Source: Humulus lupulus
Lineage: Eukaryota; Streptophyta; Magnoliopsida; Rosales; Cannabaceae
Assembly: GCF_963169125.1 (NCBI RefSeq)
Contig: NC_084797.1
Coordinates: 94,645,868 to 94,709,867, forward strand
Length of the DNA: 64,000 nt
Reading direction: 5' to 3'
Numbering within the stretch: position 1 is the stretch's first letter; each line of letters begins with the position of its first letter. The notes beneath the pieces are model-generated. The model was not told where the DNA came from, made no database searches, and saw only the letters and a list, made by a program, of their open reading frames with translations. This document shows positions 10,450-22,996 of the stretch, piece after piece. Position numbers and translations under genes: made by a program.

Positions 10450-11830
10450 TATAGAGCATTATAGGTCTGTGGGACCTACTATGCACTTAACCGAGCTAGT
10501 TTGAAGGTTCCTTCACTTAAGATTTCCATGATCTGGTATGGTCCTTCCTAGTTCGGTCCCAATACACCATCTTTAGGATCTTTACTTTCCAAAAACATAT
10601 TTCAGAGCACTAAGTCACCTAGTTCGAGTCTACGTCCTTTTACCTTCGAGTTAAAGTAACAAGTAATTCTAAGCTGATAATGGGTGAGCTGTAATTGTGA
10701 TTCCTCCCATTTTTCCCTGGTCAGGTCCAGAGAAGCATTAAGAAAGTTGTGGTTTTGATCTTGATTGAAGGTTTTCTACCTATGTGACGTCACTAGTGCC
10801 TTCATTGGGAGCATAACATCACTTCCAAAGGTTAAATAGAATGGAGTGTTCCCTATGAAGGTGCGATGTGAGGTCCTATAGGCCAAGTACTTGCGGGAGC
10901 TGCTCGGGCCATAATCCCTTCACTTCATGTAGTCATTTCTTTAAACTCACCTTCAGGGTTTTATTTACACCCTCAACCTGCCGATTAGCTTGCGGATATG
11001 CCACTGAAAAAAAATTCTTGGTTAAGTAGTACTTCTCACAGAAGTTCGTGAAAAGATCACTATCGAACTGAGTTTTGTTGTCAAGACACAATCTTCTTTG
11101 GGAGTCCAAAACGACATATGATTTGTTTCACGAAGAAATCCAGGACTCTATTCGAGGTTATGGTTGCTAGAGGCTAGACCTTGAGCCACTTTGTAAAGTA
11201 GTCGATGGCGACAACTGCATAGCGAACTCCACATTTTCCTGCTGGTAATGAACCAATCAAATTGATCCACCATAATAGGAATGGGCAGGGTGATGAAATC
11301 ATGGTTAACTCTATTGGTGATGCTCAAGCAATTCTGGCAAAGCATTTGCACTTATCACATTTTTGGTGGTATGAGTCCAAGTCCTTTTTGAGCATAGGAA
11401 AAAAATACACACCGCCTCGATATCTTTAGAGCTAGGTTTTTTCCCCAAGCGTGGTTTCTATAGAATCTTTCATGTATCTGATATAGGATAGTCTTTGCTT
11501 CCTTGGGCAGAACACACTGCAGGAGGGGTAGCGAATGCCCATGTTGGTAGAGAATCCCCTTAACCATAACATACCATGAGACTTGATATAACAATTTTCT
11601 TGCGTCCTTTAAGTTATTTAGTAGTTTACTGGTTGTGAGGTATTCCACTATGGGGGTTATCCAAGTCGATACTGTGTCAATCACTTGGACCTCTGCTTCA
11701 TTATTGGATGCTTCGAATCCAAACCTTAAGGGTTTATGGAATCTATGTCCCTTAGGTGAGATCAGAATTATCCCAGCTCTGGATCTGTTTTGGTTAGATG
11801 ATCCATCAACGAAGAGTTTCCACAACTCTT
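10450..11830 (-). pseudogene. Element I: integrase and truncated second RNase H
   Basis: Minus-strand end of a Tat pol. At 11355-11825 the start of the extra RNase H is readable (LFVDGSSNQN, then FEASNNEAEV). It jumps directly to the pre-integrase segment (TPIVEYLTTS), so roughly 80-90 residues including the rest of the RNase H are deleted. The zinc-binding part of integrase follows (HERFYRNHAWGKNLALK). The core domain to the left is broken; near 10480-10640 the C-terminal GDLVL and DPKDGVLGPN and EGPYQI are recognisable by comparison with element A. Integrase inserts the cDNA into the genome. This copy is dead. Confidence 0.75.
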
Positions 11831-13090
11831 ACACTAGTTCTCTGATCGGCTTGTCTTGAAAAATTTTTTATTCTACAAAAAAAAACTAGCGAGCGCTTGA
11901 CTCTTGATTAATGTGCGTGGCTCATATAATATCTCGAACTGCTTAAGTTTGATGGCCCACTTAAGCAAACGTCTCAATGTTTCAGGTTTTTGCAGGACCC
12001 ACCTTAAAGGCTGATTGGTTAAGAAGTGGATGGTGTGGGATTGGACCTACAACGTAATTTTTCTCACGGCCAAGATCAAGTAGAAAGAGAGTTTTTCTAT
12101 TAAAGGGTATCTGGATTCAGCTTCCTGAAGCCTTTTACTCACGTAGTACATCGGCTTTGCGCCCGATTTTCTTCTTGAACTAATATGACACTGACCGCTT
12201 ATTCTGTCATAGCTAGGTATAAGAACAAACATTCTCCAGCTGCTGGTTTTGATAATATGGAGGTTTCAACCAAGTGAGTTTTCAAATTCTGAAACGCCTG
12301 CTCGCATTCTCCGGTCCATTCAAACTTTTTGTTTCCACTGAGAAACTTGAAGAACGGGAAACACTTGTCAGTCAATTTTGAAACGAAGCGGTTTAGGGTC
12401 GCCACTTTCCTAGTTAAGATTGGAAATTCTTTACGCGAACTAGGCAAAGGAATTTCTAATAATGACCTGATCTTCTCTGGGTTCACCTCTATTCCCCTTG
12501 TGTTGACTATGAAGCCCAAAATTTTCTCGACGAAACCCCAACAGCGCACTTCATAGGATTTAGCTTCATGTCATATTTCTTTAGCACGCTAAAATATTCT
12601 TCCATATTGGATACATGGTTACTAGCAGTCTTTCATTTAACGAGCATATCATCGACATAAACTTCCATGTTTTCCCCAATCTGGTTAACAAACATTTTGT
12701 TGACCAGTCGTTGGTACATTGCACTAGCATTCTTCAGCTCGAATTGCATAACCTTGTAGCAGTATACATTATGCTCAGTCATGAAGCTAGTCTGCTCTTG
12801 GTCTGCATGGTTCATCGCGATCTGGTTATATCTAGAATATGCGTCCAAGAAAGACATGAGCTCGTGACCGGCTGTTGTGTCTACCAACTGATCGATACGA
12901 GGTAGTGGAAAATAATCCTTAGGCCATACCTTATTTTGGTGAAAGAAGTCAATGAAAGTTACCACTTTCCATTGGGCTTTGGGACCAAAACAGGGTGAGC
13001 GATCCAGGTCGGATATTTTGCTTCCCTTATGAATCCACACTTAAGTAAGTGAGCTACTTCTTCTTCTAAAGCTTCTGATTGCTCCTTCCC
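11831..13090 (-). pseudogene. Element I: reverse transcriptase and first RNase H
   Basis: 12633-13040 holds the RT palm: FPLPRIDQLVDTTAGHELMS, FLDAYSRYNQIAMNHADQEQ, CYKVMQFELKNASAMYQRLV, and the catalytic YVDDMLVK. 12199-12549 continues with GFIVNTRGIEVNPEKIRSLL and PFFKFLSGNKKFEWTGECEQ, leading into the first RNase H (12047-12232: GAKPMYYVSKRLQEAESRYP). At least three frame changes and several stops separate these pieces. Three active-site residues of YVDD survive. It is a Tat-type RT by close similarity to A and G in this window. Confidence 0.85.
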
Positions 13091-13399
13091 CAAAAGACTT
13101 CATTTCTGTACCTTTGTAGGTTATTTCTCAAAAACTCAACCACCTCCTTCTTCCTTTCAGTTCCAAGTATCTTTCCAACTTATACAACCCTTGAAGGTAC
13201 CTCTGGGTTGATACTGTTTTCCTCGAGCTCCTCCAATACTTGGAGCTCAGATCTATCTTTGCCTAATCTCGAATCAATGTCATCCTATTGGGCGACCTCG
13301 TTATCTCCTTCTCCAGGTTCTCTTGTCCCATGAGCAATTTCCATTATTCAAGGATCCTCATCCCTCTCAATGATGAACATTGCTTGCTGTCGGGGTTGT

Positions 13400-13860
13400 G
13401 ATTTTTCCCTCATAGCATGCTATAAAATTCTCTGGCAATGAGTTGATCTCCTCTTACATTACATATACCTAATGTCGTCCCAAAATTGCATTGTATGCAT
13501 CTGGACAGTGGATTACGACAAACTCGAGCATTTTAGCAACAACTCGCACATCATCTCCTAGTGTCACTACGAGCTCGGTCATCCCTATGGCTATTGTCCC
13601 TTCTCTTGAGAATCTGTATAGGGTCATCGTGGTTTCCTTAAGATTGGCTACAGACAGCCCCATATTTTCTAGGGTGGACTTGTATAGCACGTTTGCAGTG
13701 CTCCCATTATCAATCAATATCCTCTGTACTCTTCGATTGGTGAGCATAATAGTTATCACCAGCGGATCATTATGAGGGAACTTGATGTGGCTAGTGTCCT
13801 CTTTTGTAAAAATGACTAGTTGTTTCTCCAACCACTGTTGTTTTGATAACCTTTGCTCTG
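13400..13860 (-). pseudogene. Element I: aspartic protease
   Basis: 13469-13831 is a nearly complete protease domain: IKFPHNDPLVITIMLTNRRV, then ILIDNGSTANVLYKSTLENM (active site D-N-G-S, as in many Tat elements), then EFVVIHCPDAYNAILGRH. It is open for 120 residues, but upstream and downstream parts of the polyprotein are interrupted. It is expected to process Gag-Pol. Confidence 0.85.
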
Positions 13861-16130
13861 GAATGAACTCAGTGCCATTGTGGGTTTTTTGCTCCTGGAT
13901 GTACCTTTCTTTGCCCTATTACTCGTTCCTGCCAAATGAGGTCCTCCAGCGATAGTGATTACATCCCGCCCTTCTATTGGATGGGGATGATTTAATTCCC
14001 CTGATCTGGTTGAGCGTGGGGTTGATTGACCAGATTTTCCATAGCTGGATGAATATTTTGCCCGGCTGGCTGATTGTTAACTACTCTGTTTCAAGCATAT
14101 TGGGCTAACGGTCTAGCTCAGATGATAGTCTTAATCCCATCTTTTAGCTGATGGTAATCATCAATATTATGGTCGATGTTGTTGTGATATCGAAAAAATT
14201 TGGCGGGATCTTTCTTTGCCCTTTGGTGCCTCAGGGGCTTGGATTTCTTCCATGGAAGGCCATTAGAGTTTGTCAGGAAGATATGCTCTCGTGTATCTGT
14301 CAGGTCGGTATAGGCGGTCTAGATGGACTTGTCTTTTCAACCGGGCTTGTTCTTTTTTCTTCCATTCTGGTCGCCCTCACAAGTCCCCTTCCTCTTATTT
14401 CTCCCTGCCTAGTAATTCTTGATAACGAGCTGAGCCATAGCTTCAACATTCACCTCCGCTCCAGCGGGCTGAATAGGGGTCTGGCTGGTTCCTGTGATAG
14501 TAGATTGTACCTCATCTAGATTTATCCATTAATGAGGTCGAGCTAGGAATACTCCACTGGAGTTCTTTCCATAAATCACCTCCTACTATGATCCTTGTCT
14601 TCATATCCATGAGCTTGGAGTTGTCATCTACATCCCTAGCTCGTGCTGCTACATTGGTGAACTGGTTCAGATATGCCTACATAGACTCACCAGGTTATTG
14701 TTTAATGTTAGCCAATGAATCGGCTACAACGCGAGCTACCTTCACGGCTTGGAACTGTCTCTTAAACTTGGAAGACAGTTTCTTCCATGAGGTGATTGAA
14801 TGCTTCTTGTACTTGTTGAACCATAATCTGGACAGTCCATTCAATGTTGTGGGGAACAAGATACATCATAAGTTGAATCCAACGTTGTGGGCTATCATCA
14901 ATGTGTTGAACATCCCTAGGTGATTGGAGGACTTAGTGTTTCAATCATATGCGTTCATGGTCGGCATCCTAAAGACAATAGGATACGGAGCTGCCACAAT
15001 GTTAGGAACAAAATGCTCGAGCTTCTCATTGGAATCTCAACCATCGGCTCCTTTTCCAGATAGGAGTCTTTTCATTTGTTCTTCCATTAAGGTCAGTCGC
15101 TCAAGGGTTGGATCCATCGCATCTAGGTTATTTGGGAGATTATTATCAACCCTCGTCCTGTTGTACGCATTAGATGGGTTGTTTTCCCTCTAAGCTTGAG
15201 CTAGGTTAGGTGGGACATTCCCATTTTTGTGTACGATAGACATATCTCCCCTAGGCTGAGTACTTCTGAAATCATCATGGCGATTTGGATATCCTCTTTA
15301 TGAGTTTAAATGATCATGTGGGTTGGGATATGGGTCAAAACGAAGACTTTGGGCGGAGCTCTAGTGATTCCTTAGGTCGCTTTCATGCCTGCCTCTGCGC
15401 TGGCTCTCTATCCCGTAGCTTCCACTACCGAAGCTTACACCTCGTGGCTGGGATTGACGACCTAAATTATTAGCGCGAGCCCATGGGATATAAATGTCCA
15501 CAGAGGGAGGAGGATTTATCCTGCCATCCCCTCTAGTTGGTGCATTCCTCTGTGGGTGAGGTGGAATTGGATGTTGAACTAGTGACAGTGGATGTTTTAT
15601 TGGTGAAACTGCCCTTATTCCATCGGGGTCTACTAGATTAGCTCGCCCATGGCCTACTCCAACTTCCCTAGTTGGATGCAGGGTCAGTTCATTTCTCAGT
15701 GTCAGAGGTCTGGCTATAGCATGGATGGATTTTCTAGGATGTCTTGCCTCCTCGAATCAGTCCCAACTTGCCCTGTTTGGTAAGGCTGGTTTCTGGGAGT
15801 GTGTGTTGAATGACCATTCCTGTGAGGGTTGGTACGTTGAGCATTTTGTGGGGTATATTTAGAAGGTACGAAGCTCGGGGTCGCAGTCCAAACAAACCAA
15901 GTGACATGAGGTCAATGATTCCAATGAGTGTTAGCAGGTTGAGTAATTCGTTTGATTCGCTCTAATTGTATGGAGCTCGAATTTCCAGTTCTCACCAAGC
16001 GACTAAGATTAGGTTGATTATTCCTGTGGGACCTATGGGACCAACCTTCTTCTGATGTTAACATCGGTTGCAGGAGGGGGTAATCGAGCCAAGATCTCCT
16101 CAATCAGCCTGTTAGTCTAAGCAAGATGAC
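13861..16130 (-). pseudogene. Element I: gag
   Basis: Minus-strand gag region, heavily frameshifted. Proline/arginine-rich stretches (15500-16100) and the conserved capsid-type area (14600-14930) can be picked out by position and by partial similarity to A, but no complete capsid domain or zinc knuckle remains. Plus-strand ORFs in this interval (14151-14519, 14588-14923, 14924-15193) are antisense shadows. Confidence 0.55.
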
Positions 16131-17660
16131 TCCTTAACTGGGCATTTGGTGGACGTGATGCTAAGCTCCCATCATCATTTTGGTCCACATGTTTTCTAGA
16201 GTTACCTAGATGTTCAAAGATGAATAATTTATTGATTGAAGCAAAAGTAATTAACATTATATTGTATTATTGAGAATCAATACCAAAATAAATAATTAAT
16301 TAAGTATACTAGGTTTCATCTTCCATTTTTATAGTAAGAAAACTTAGAAACCCATAACAAAATAAGTAAATAAAATTGTCTCTGAGCGCATCCAAAGTTT
16401 TCTCTACATTTCTCTATCTAAAAACGATTTATTCTTCTAATGGCCTAAAAATCTATTTATAGTAAGGTAAAATGATTAGAGTGAAATAAAACTTATTACA
16501 AATTACATAGAGTAATTTTTCAATTAAAAATAGCAAAAATCTAAACTTGGGTCGTTTGCTCCTTAGGCCGTGTGGGCCTGATGCACTTTGGGTTATTGTT
16601 TGGGATCATTAAAATTATATACATATAATATAAAATAATTACAAAAATCACCTACAAAATTTTATTTGCAAAAATTCCTTGCCACATCATAAAAAAATAC
16701 CTCATTCTAAAAATAATATACCAGAATTGGAAATATTCCTGAAATCCCGAATTTCCCGTTTTTCTCGGTCTTCAAAAGTAAACTTTTGGTTACTTATAAT
16801 GGTGATAAGTTACCTATTAGTCACTTATTTTATTAAAAGTATAATTTTTAGATCATATTATTTTAGTACCTTTTGGTTACCTCCAAAACTTATTTGTAGA
16901 CATCTTAATATACCAATAAGTTATTTTTAGGTTATATTATAGTATATTATTATTTGAGATACATTTTGGTAACCTTCAAGCTTATTTTAGAAACTAATGA
17001 GTTGTCATATAGCATAATAAGTTACCATATACTTTATTAATAAAAATTAATTTAGTATACTACATGTTAACTTTTAATAAACTTTTTTAGTAACTCATGT
17101 AATTTGCAAGTCTTATTATTTAAGATACTTTTACATTACCTTCAAATCTGTTTTAGAAACTAATCAGTCATCATATATTATAAAAAGTTACTCTAATCAG
17201 TCATCATATATTACAAAATAATACCAATTGGTTATTTTTTTTCATAACATAAACTTGTTATTACTCCTAAAAAGTTACTTTTCATACATAACATAAAACT
17301 ATTAACCAAATTTTGAAAATAAGCTTAAAGTTAATTAACTAAAATAACTTTTTTTTTGTAAAAATGTAACGAATCAGTATCTAATTGGTATTTATAAGCA
17401 ACAAAATGATTACTTTTGATTCCGGTGATGGTGATAAAGCATATGCTTCCAACATATCAAAATGATTACCTTGAATAGTAGGTCGTGATGGTTCCACTCT
17501 TTAGCCAAAATGATCAACGGTGTGGCCATAATTTATTTTAATGTTATGGAGAAGAGAGAGAATTAAATGATTATTTTAGTAATTAAAAAACGTACAAAAA
17601 TGTTTATATTCGGTATAAAAATGTTATTTTTGTAGTTAAACATTTGGAGGATAAATTTGT
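16131..17660. other. Right flank of element I and AT-rich imperfect repeats
   Basis: At 16197-16217 the 21-bp word tctagagttacctagatgtt(c) matches the I 3' LTR at 5928-5948, possibly a trace of the lost 5' LTR. 16563-16602 is a partial third copy of repeat R1. From about 16840 to 17290 a phrase near taagatacttttacattacc / ttttagaaactaatcagtca recurs at intervals of about 160 bp. No gene was seen; the minus-strand ORF at 17563-17844 overlaps R1 and is not convincing. Confidence 0.4.
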
Positions 17661-17882
17661 AAATAAAATCAATTATAGGTTGTGTGGTGTAATTTTCTCT
17701 TATTGTTTTGTTTGCAAAAATGGCACTTTCTTGGTCATGGGTACTGTTTTTGCTCCTTTTAAAATTATTTTTAGATCTGCCACAATGCTCATACTCCTTC
17801 GAAAATAGTTCAACAAATATTTTCAAAATAAAAATATATGTCATTAATTTAATTAAAATTTAATTGATTTTTAATTTTTAAG
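17661..17882. repeat. Dispersed repeat R1, copy 2
   Basis: Direct-orientation homologue of 5128-5349, sharing ttgtttgcaaaaatg, cactttcttgg, tttttgctccttttaaa and the AT tail. The two copies lie outside element I on both sides, so R1 is either part of an older host repeat or a separate family. Confidence 0.7.
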
Positions 17883-17932
17883 ATAATAAATATGCATTTT
17901 TGAGAATTTATCATGACTCTTTTTACCATTGA

Positions 17933-19308
17933 CGTCAACAGAAACACTCTTTAGAATTGCGGTTGTGGATCTTGTAGCATTAAGTGTGGCAATCAGAACG
18001 TTGATCATATCCAAAATACCCTATAATTAGCCAAGGTTGGGAAAAACTACTACCTTGAGTAAGATTGGAGGCGATCGACATTGATTGGAGCTTTTCAACC
18101 AATTATGTTGTAGACGGTGATAACTTGTGAATGAACTTAGATAAAAAGAATCATAGTTTAGTAAAAAATTAATGAACTTAGAAGAATGTGAAAATAACAT
18201 AGAACATAAAATGAAGTTGAAGAGAAATAGTGTTTGTGTTGCTCAATTGCCTTTGGATACAAAGAGTTTTTAAACCTCATCTAAATGATCATGGAAGGCC
18301 TTATGTATATGGAAGCTCTAATGGCTCACATTACAAAAACAGTTGCAAGGGGACAAGATGTGGTAGTACTATGTGGCACCTCATAGGATCATGGAGCAGA
18401 CATTAGTGGTGTCGAGCTTCAGGCTTGACATTTGTCGGAGGTATGGGAGGAGGTGTTCCTCCTCCTAGTACTTTGTATGACCACTACCTATCTGAACATG
18501 TACAACCACTACTCTTCTGATGGTTGTGTCTACTTCGTACTCCGTACTACTCATGCCTTTTTTCTACCACTTCTTTCTCTAAATCTTGAGCTTTAGTGAA
18601 AGGCGATTATAGCTTGAGGTTGAGGAGCTACTTTGCCTCTAGGCTATAGGGATTCTTTGAGCTTGTTTCCATTCAAGCTTAGTGATGGTCTTAAGCTGGT
18701 ATTCCAAGGTTGTTGAGGCCCTTTGAATGATATCATTAGCTTCTAGGGAGTTTTACACACATTTCATGGTCCATGGCAGGGTCAAACCTATGCTTGGGTT
18801 TCAGGAGGGCCCTGAGGTCGCCCCCTAAGCTCACCCCTTAGTCGAGATCGCCCCTCAGGTTGCCCCTAGGTGGGATCCCCCCTAAGCTCACCCCTGGGGT
18901 CCTAGAGGGTGTGAGCTTGGTCCTCGTGTCTCCTCCATCTCTTCAAAGCACCACTTGGGCATTGGCATCTTGATTAGCTTCTCTTGTCATTTCTCCATGG
19001 TTACATTTGTTGCTTAGTAAACAATAAACTCCATGGAAGCTTAAGCTCGCTTCCAAGCTCCAAGGAGGAGCGAATTCGATCCGCGAGGCTTTTCCTATCT
19101 CTTGGGACTCCTCTAGGGTGCTTGTTCCGCGCATGGCGTCGCTTACCATTTTTCCTCATCCACACCTCGCATTGCCCTGGAGTGACATGGAGGCCACCAA
19201 TGCGAGACCATGAGGCCTAGGTATGTGAGGCAGAGGCCTTGCTTGTGAGGTGAGGCTTCGTGACCCTTGTGCTCAGACCTTTGTTTTGGTGATATTTTCA
19301 GCATCTAC
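17933..19308 (-). repeat. Element H: 3' LTR (boundaries inferred)
   Basis: On the minus strand, a polypurine tract (gacctgggggca, 50294-50305) and the LTR start TGTGTAGATGCTG become contiguous if element C and one copy of its target duplication are removed. The LTR therefore starts at about 19308 and reads leftward. The left end near 17933 (tgacgtcaacagaaacactc) resembles the inverted end of the F and G LTRs. The body has GC-rich phrases (gcccctaggtgggatccccc and similar) like the minisatellite parts of the F and G LTRs. A small minus ORF at 18943-19149 is not convincing. Confidence 0.5.
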
Positions 19309-20267
19309 TGTTATATTATATTATAATATAATATAATGTAATATTATATTATATTATAATATAATGTTTTACATTAAATAAATGTGACAAAGAGTGTCAT
19401 TTATTGTAACATATAATAGAGAGTTACAATATTTAGATATATGAGATATATCCAAATATTGTAACATATTTGGTGTTACAAATTTGTAACTTCCAAATAT
19501 TACCCTTTATTGTGTAAATTTGGTGTTACACAATATTGAGATTAATTTCATAAAGCCACATATGAAATGGCTGTTAGAGAAATGATTTTAACCCCAATAA
19601 TGTGTTTTGGATGTTACAAAATCATTTGGGAGGGTTTGGAACCATTTGGAAAAACAACACATTTTTAAGTGCTGAAAATGGTCAGTGGCCGCGGCCTGTG
19701 GGACAGAGAGTAGTGGCCGCGGCCACAGGCCAAAACTGACCATTATTTCAGCTTTTTCAATATTTGTTGAACAGCTCAAAAAACCCAAATAACTCCCAAA
19801 TCTCATTTTTAATTCCACATTAATCCAATTAAACATTGGTAACAACCATGGGGGTTGGTGGAATTTGAAATTCAAAGGGTGTCTCTAAACTCTATAAATA
19901 GGAGCCTATAGTTCACTTGAAAGACACAACATTTTCTATCCATTAGAGCACTTGGCTAGAAACACCTTGAGGATTGATAATTCCAGAAAGCATTTCCAAT
20001 ATCTGAGAGAGATCCCTTAGTGCTTGAGTTAGGGGGAAATAAGCTTTTGGACAAAGGTTTTAAACCTTGTTCAAGTTGGTGATCCCCAACCCTCTTCACT
20101 TAGGTTGTGTAAGGGAGAGTTTACTTTTGTTTCTGTTCTTACATTTTATTCTATTACATTCTTCTTATTCTCTTGTTCTATTTACTTGTAACTTTTGTTT
20201 GTAATATTATTGCATAGAGTTGTATTATCTTATCATTTCCATTGAGGTAATCTATTTTTTCCTAACA
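19309..20267 (+). repeat. Element C: 5' LTR
   Basis: Begins TGTTATATTATATTA, ends TCCTAACA, and matches 49101-50285. It contains an AT-rich 5' part, two GGCCGCGGCC palindromes (19687-19696 and 19715-19724) and a TATA box at 19893-19899. Relative to the right LTR it lacks about 185 bp of pyrimidine-rich sequence near its 3' end. Confidence 0.9.
19893..19899 (+). promoter_or_regulatory. Element C LTR TATA box
   Basis: ctctataaataggagcc; it also occurs in the right LTR at about 49735. It lies about 170-200 bp downstream of the paired GC palindromes. The core CTCTATAAATAGG is shared with the LTR of the unrelated element B. Confidence 0.6.
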
Positions 20268-20296
20268 TTCAAAAGCTTATCCATTTGTTTGTTTCA

Positions 20297-21178
20297 ATGG
20301 AAGGTGAGACAATCAAGATAATGAATCAAGACCGGGTGAAGTTGGATAGGTTTGATGGATCCAATTTCACTAGGTGGCAAGACAAGGTGAGATTCCTTTT
20401 GACCACTCTCAAAATCGCCTACATTCTAGAATCCACTCTAGAACCTCTCCCAACGCCATCCGACAAGGACACTCCCGAGGAGGTGGAAAAAAGAAGGAAG
20501 AGGGAGAAGGACAATCTCCTTTGTAGGGGTCATATCCTCAATGCACTTTCCAATAAGCTCTATGACCTCTACACCGAGACCAAATCGGCCAAGGAGATAT
20601 GGGATGCACTTGAGAAAAAGTTCAAGGCGGAAGAGGAAGGTACCAAAACGTTTTTGATATCTCAATACTTTGATTTCAAATTTTTTGGTGATAAACCTAT
20701 TCATCCTCAAATACATGAATTGCAAATAATTGTTAACAAACTGAAAGCTTTAAAGATTGAGCTTCCCGAGGCCTTTCAAGTTGGTGCTATAGTGGCTAAA
20801 TTACCACCAACTTGGAAGAGCTATAGGAAAAGATTCCTTCATAAAAATGAGGATTATTCTTTGGAGGAAATCTAAAAGCATATTCGAATCGAAGAGGAAT
20901 CAATATGTAGAGATAAACTTGTGGAAGGGGTCTAATGGAGAGACTTCCAAAGAAAATGCGGTGTCACAACCAAAACATCCCAAAAACAAAGGGAAAAAGG
21001 GTAACGAGAAACCTTTGGGTCCAAAAACCAACCCAAAAAAGTTTAAGGGCGAGAAAGGTCCTTGCTTTGTGTGTGGGAAAAAGGGTCACTATGCTAGAGA
21101 GTGTAGGCATAGAAAAGACCAACAAGGACCTAAGGGGAACGCAACTCAAGAGGAAAATATAGTTTCTACCCTAGTGAG
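20297..21178 (+). pseudogene. Element C: copia gag
   Basis: ATG 20297 is chosen because it is the first ATG after the LTR and starts MEGETIKIMNQDRVKLDRFD, the usual copia Gag N terminus, followed by GSNFTRWQDKVRFLLTTL. The UBN2/retrotran_gag region runs through DALEKKFKAEEEGTKTFLIS. A stop at 20873-20875 and a +1 shift near 20930 break it. The zinc knuckle CFVCGKKGHYAREC (CCHC) follows at about 21062-21105. Gag would form the particle and bind RNA. Confidence 0.85.
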
Positions 21179-21811
21179 GTGAATGCGGTCCAAGGCAAGG
21201 GAAAGGGTGGTGTTATGATACATGTGCCACCGTCCATGTCACCTATGACAAATCATTGTTCAAGACCTTTGAAGAGTCAAAGGGCAACCATGAGATTCAA
21301 AAGGGCAATGAGGGCAAATCCAAGGTACTTGGGAAAGGTACCATTGAAGTCTTTTTCACCTCCGGCAAGAAAGTAACATTAGTGAATGTACTTTATGTTC
21401 CCAAAATGAGTAGAAACTTGGTAAGTGGTGATTTGCTTGGCAAGCCCGGCATTAAAGCCGTGTTTGAGTCTGGTAAACTTAAACTTACCAAATCAAATGT
21501 ATTTTTGGGAAAAGGGTACTCTTGTGAGGGTATGGTTAAATTGTGCACCAATGATGTAACTTTCAATGTTATCATTAAAAATGCTAATTCCGCCTATATT
21601 GTTGAGTATGATTCTTTATTTTTATCGCATCTTAGGCTATCGCATATAGTTTTTTCAATCATGAAAGGAGTAGTTAAATGTAATATGATTGCATGCAATA
21701 TTAAAAACTTTGGTAAATGTGAAACATGTGTTAAGGCAAAAATGATTAAGAAACCATTTCCTAGTGTAGAAAGATCATCTAATTTACTAGATTTAATCCA
21801 TAGTGATATTT
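21179..21811 (+). pseudogene. Element C: protease and start of integrase
   Basis: After gag, the protease active-site region reads YDTCATVHVT (about 21217-21246), with Cys where most copia proteases have Gly (D-S/T-G). The open frame 21256-21816 continues the protease fold (VTLVNVLYVPKMSRNLVSGD) and enters integrase (LRLSHIVFSIMKGVV, and the zinc-finger Cys pair in GKCETCVKAKM). It ends at HSDI, where element B inserted; the next residues are found at 46011. Confidence 0.85.
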
Positions 21812-22984
21812 TGTAATGACCCAACTTATTCTAGACTGTGGACCATTAATAAATACTATACATAGACACTAATCTTTAAGAAAACATACATATGAAATAA
21901 TCATAACTTCATTAAAACTATAAAACAAAAGTTAAAATTCATAGTAGGATATGGGATCCCATTGTTTTGAAACTAAAACATAACATAACTTAAATCTTAA
22001 ATAAAATGGGTACAATATTAAGTGCGGAAATACATAGAAATCATAATTAAAAGACTTAAAAAACTTCATCCTCAAATCGTTCGCGCAGTCCATTGATAAC
22101 ATTCTCCCCCAATACACAATCCTAAGCTACCAAGAATCTTCCCACCGCCATACTATTTTCCTACACATATAAAATATAAAGGAATGAGCCTAATGACCAG
22201 CAAGGAAAATCTACTACAAGCATGAAACATAATCATACACATAAACTATGAACATATATCATATACTATAACACATATATCATAATTCTAACCCATGTAC
22301 ATGGTGACTATTGGGGTTTGCTAACTAAGCAACTATAAGCCTCAAACTACAATGAGGTTTGCTAGTTAAGCAACTATATACCCCAAAAACATAAAAGTGT
22401 TGGGGTTTGCTATATAGCAACTATAAGCCCCAAACATACATATATCATAACACATAAAATCATACTATAGTATAATCATAACATATTAAAATCGTAGCAC
22501 ATATCACATAGGAACTATCCTATTTTCCTTACCAAATACCAGGATGTGAGAACAAGGATGAGATTTTGGAACACTCCTAAAATCCATAATTAGGAAAGGT
22601 GAGTATTCTAAAAGAAAAAAATGAGAAGGAATGAACTAAACAACCGAGAAGGTACTTACTAACAAGAACCTCAAGTTCAAAGAACTTAGATGCCTAACCA
22701 CGAATGAAAACAGCGAGTTAGGAATTGAGTAGAGAAAAACTATAAGAACTAATGAAACAATATAGAAAGGAACTAAGAATAGGAATACCTTTGAAATTGC
22801 TATACCCGAACTACACCTCGATAACGAAAAACACACTATGAACCATACTTCCCAAGTGTTTAATAAGCTTAGAATGATAAAGCTTATAACCCTAACCCAA
22901 GTGTTTGACACTCTAAAGTAAACCTAGCAGCTTGAAGGCTCTGAACTCAACTTGAAGAATGAAAGAAATGGCTAGGTACTAGGT

Positions 22985-22996
22985 CCTATTTATAGA
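22985..22996 (-). promoter_or_regulatory. Element B LTR TATA box
   Basis: Minus strand ctctataaatagg; the same word is at 45233-45245 in the 5' LTR. The palindrome cluster sits about 180-330 bp upstream in the direction of transcription. Confidence 0.55.

Noticed and set aside
12329..15473. Series of plus-strand ORFs of 70-120 codons
   Set aside because: Antisense to the RT, protease and gag remnants of element I; no domain in the plus-strand readings.
19310..19375. Origin-like or scaffold-attachment AT block
   Set aside because: The TATTATAATA stretch is the conserved 5' part of the C LTR and is repeated in its partner; no separate signal.
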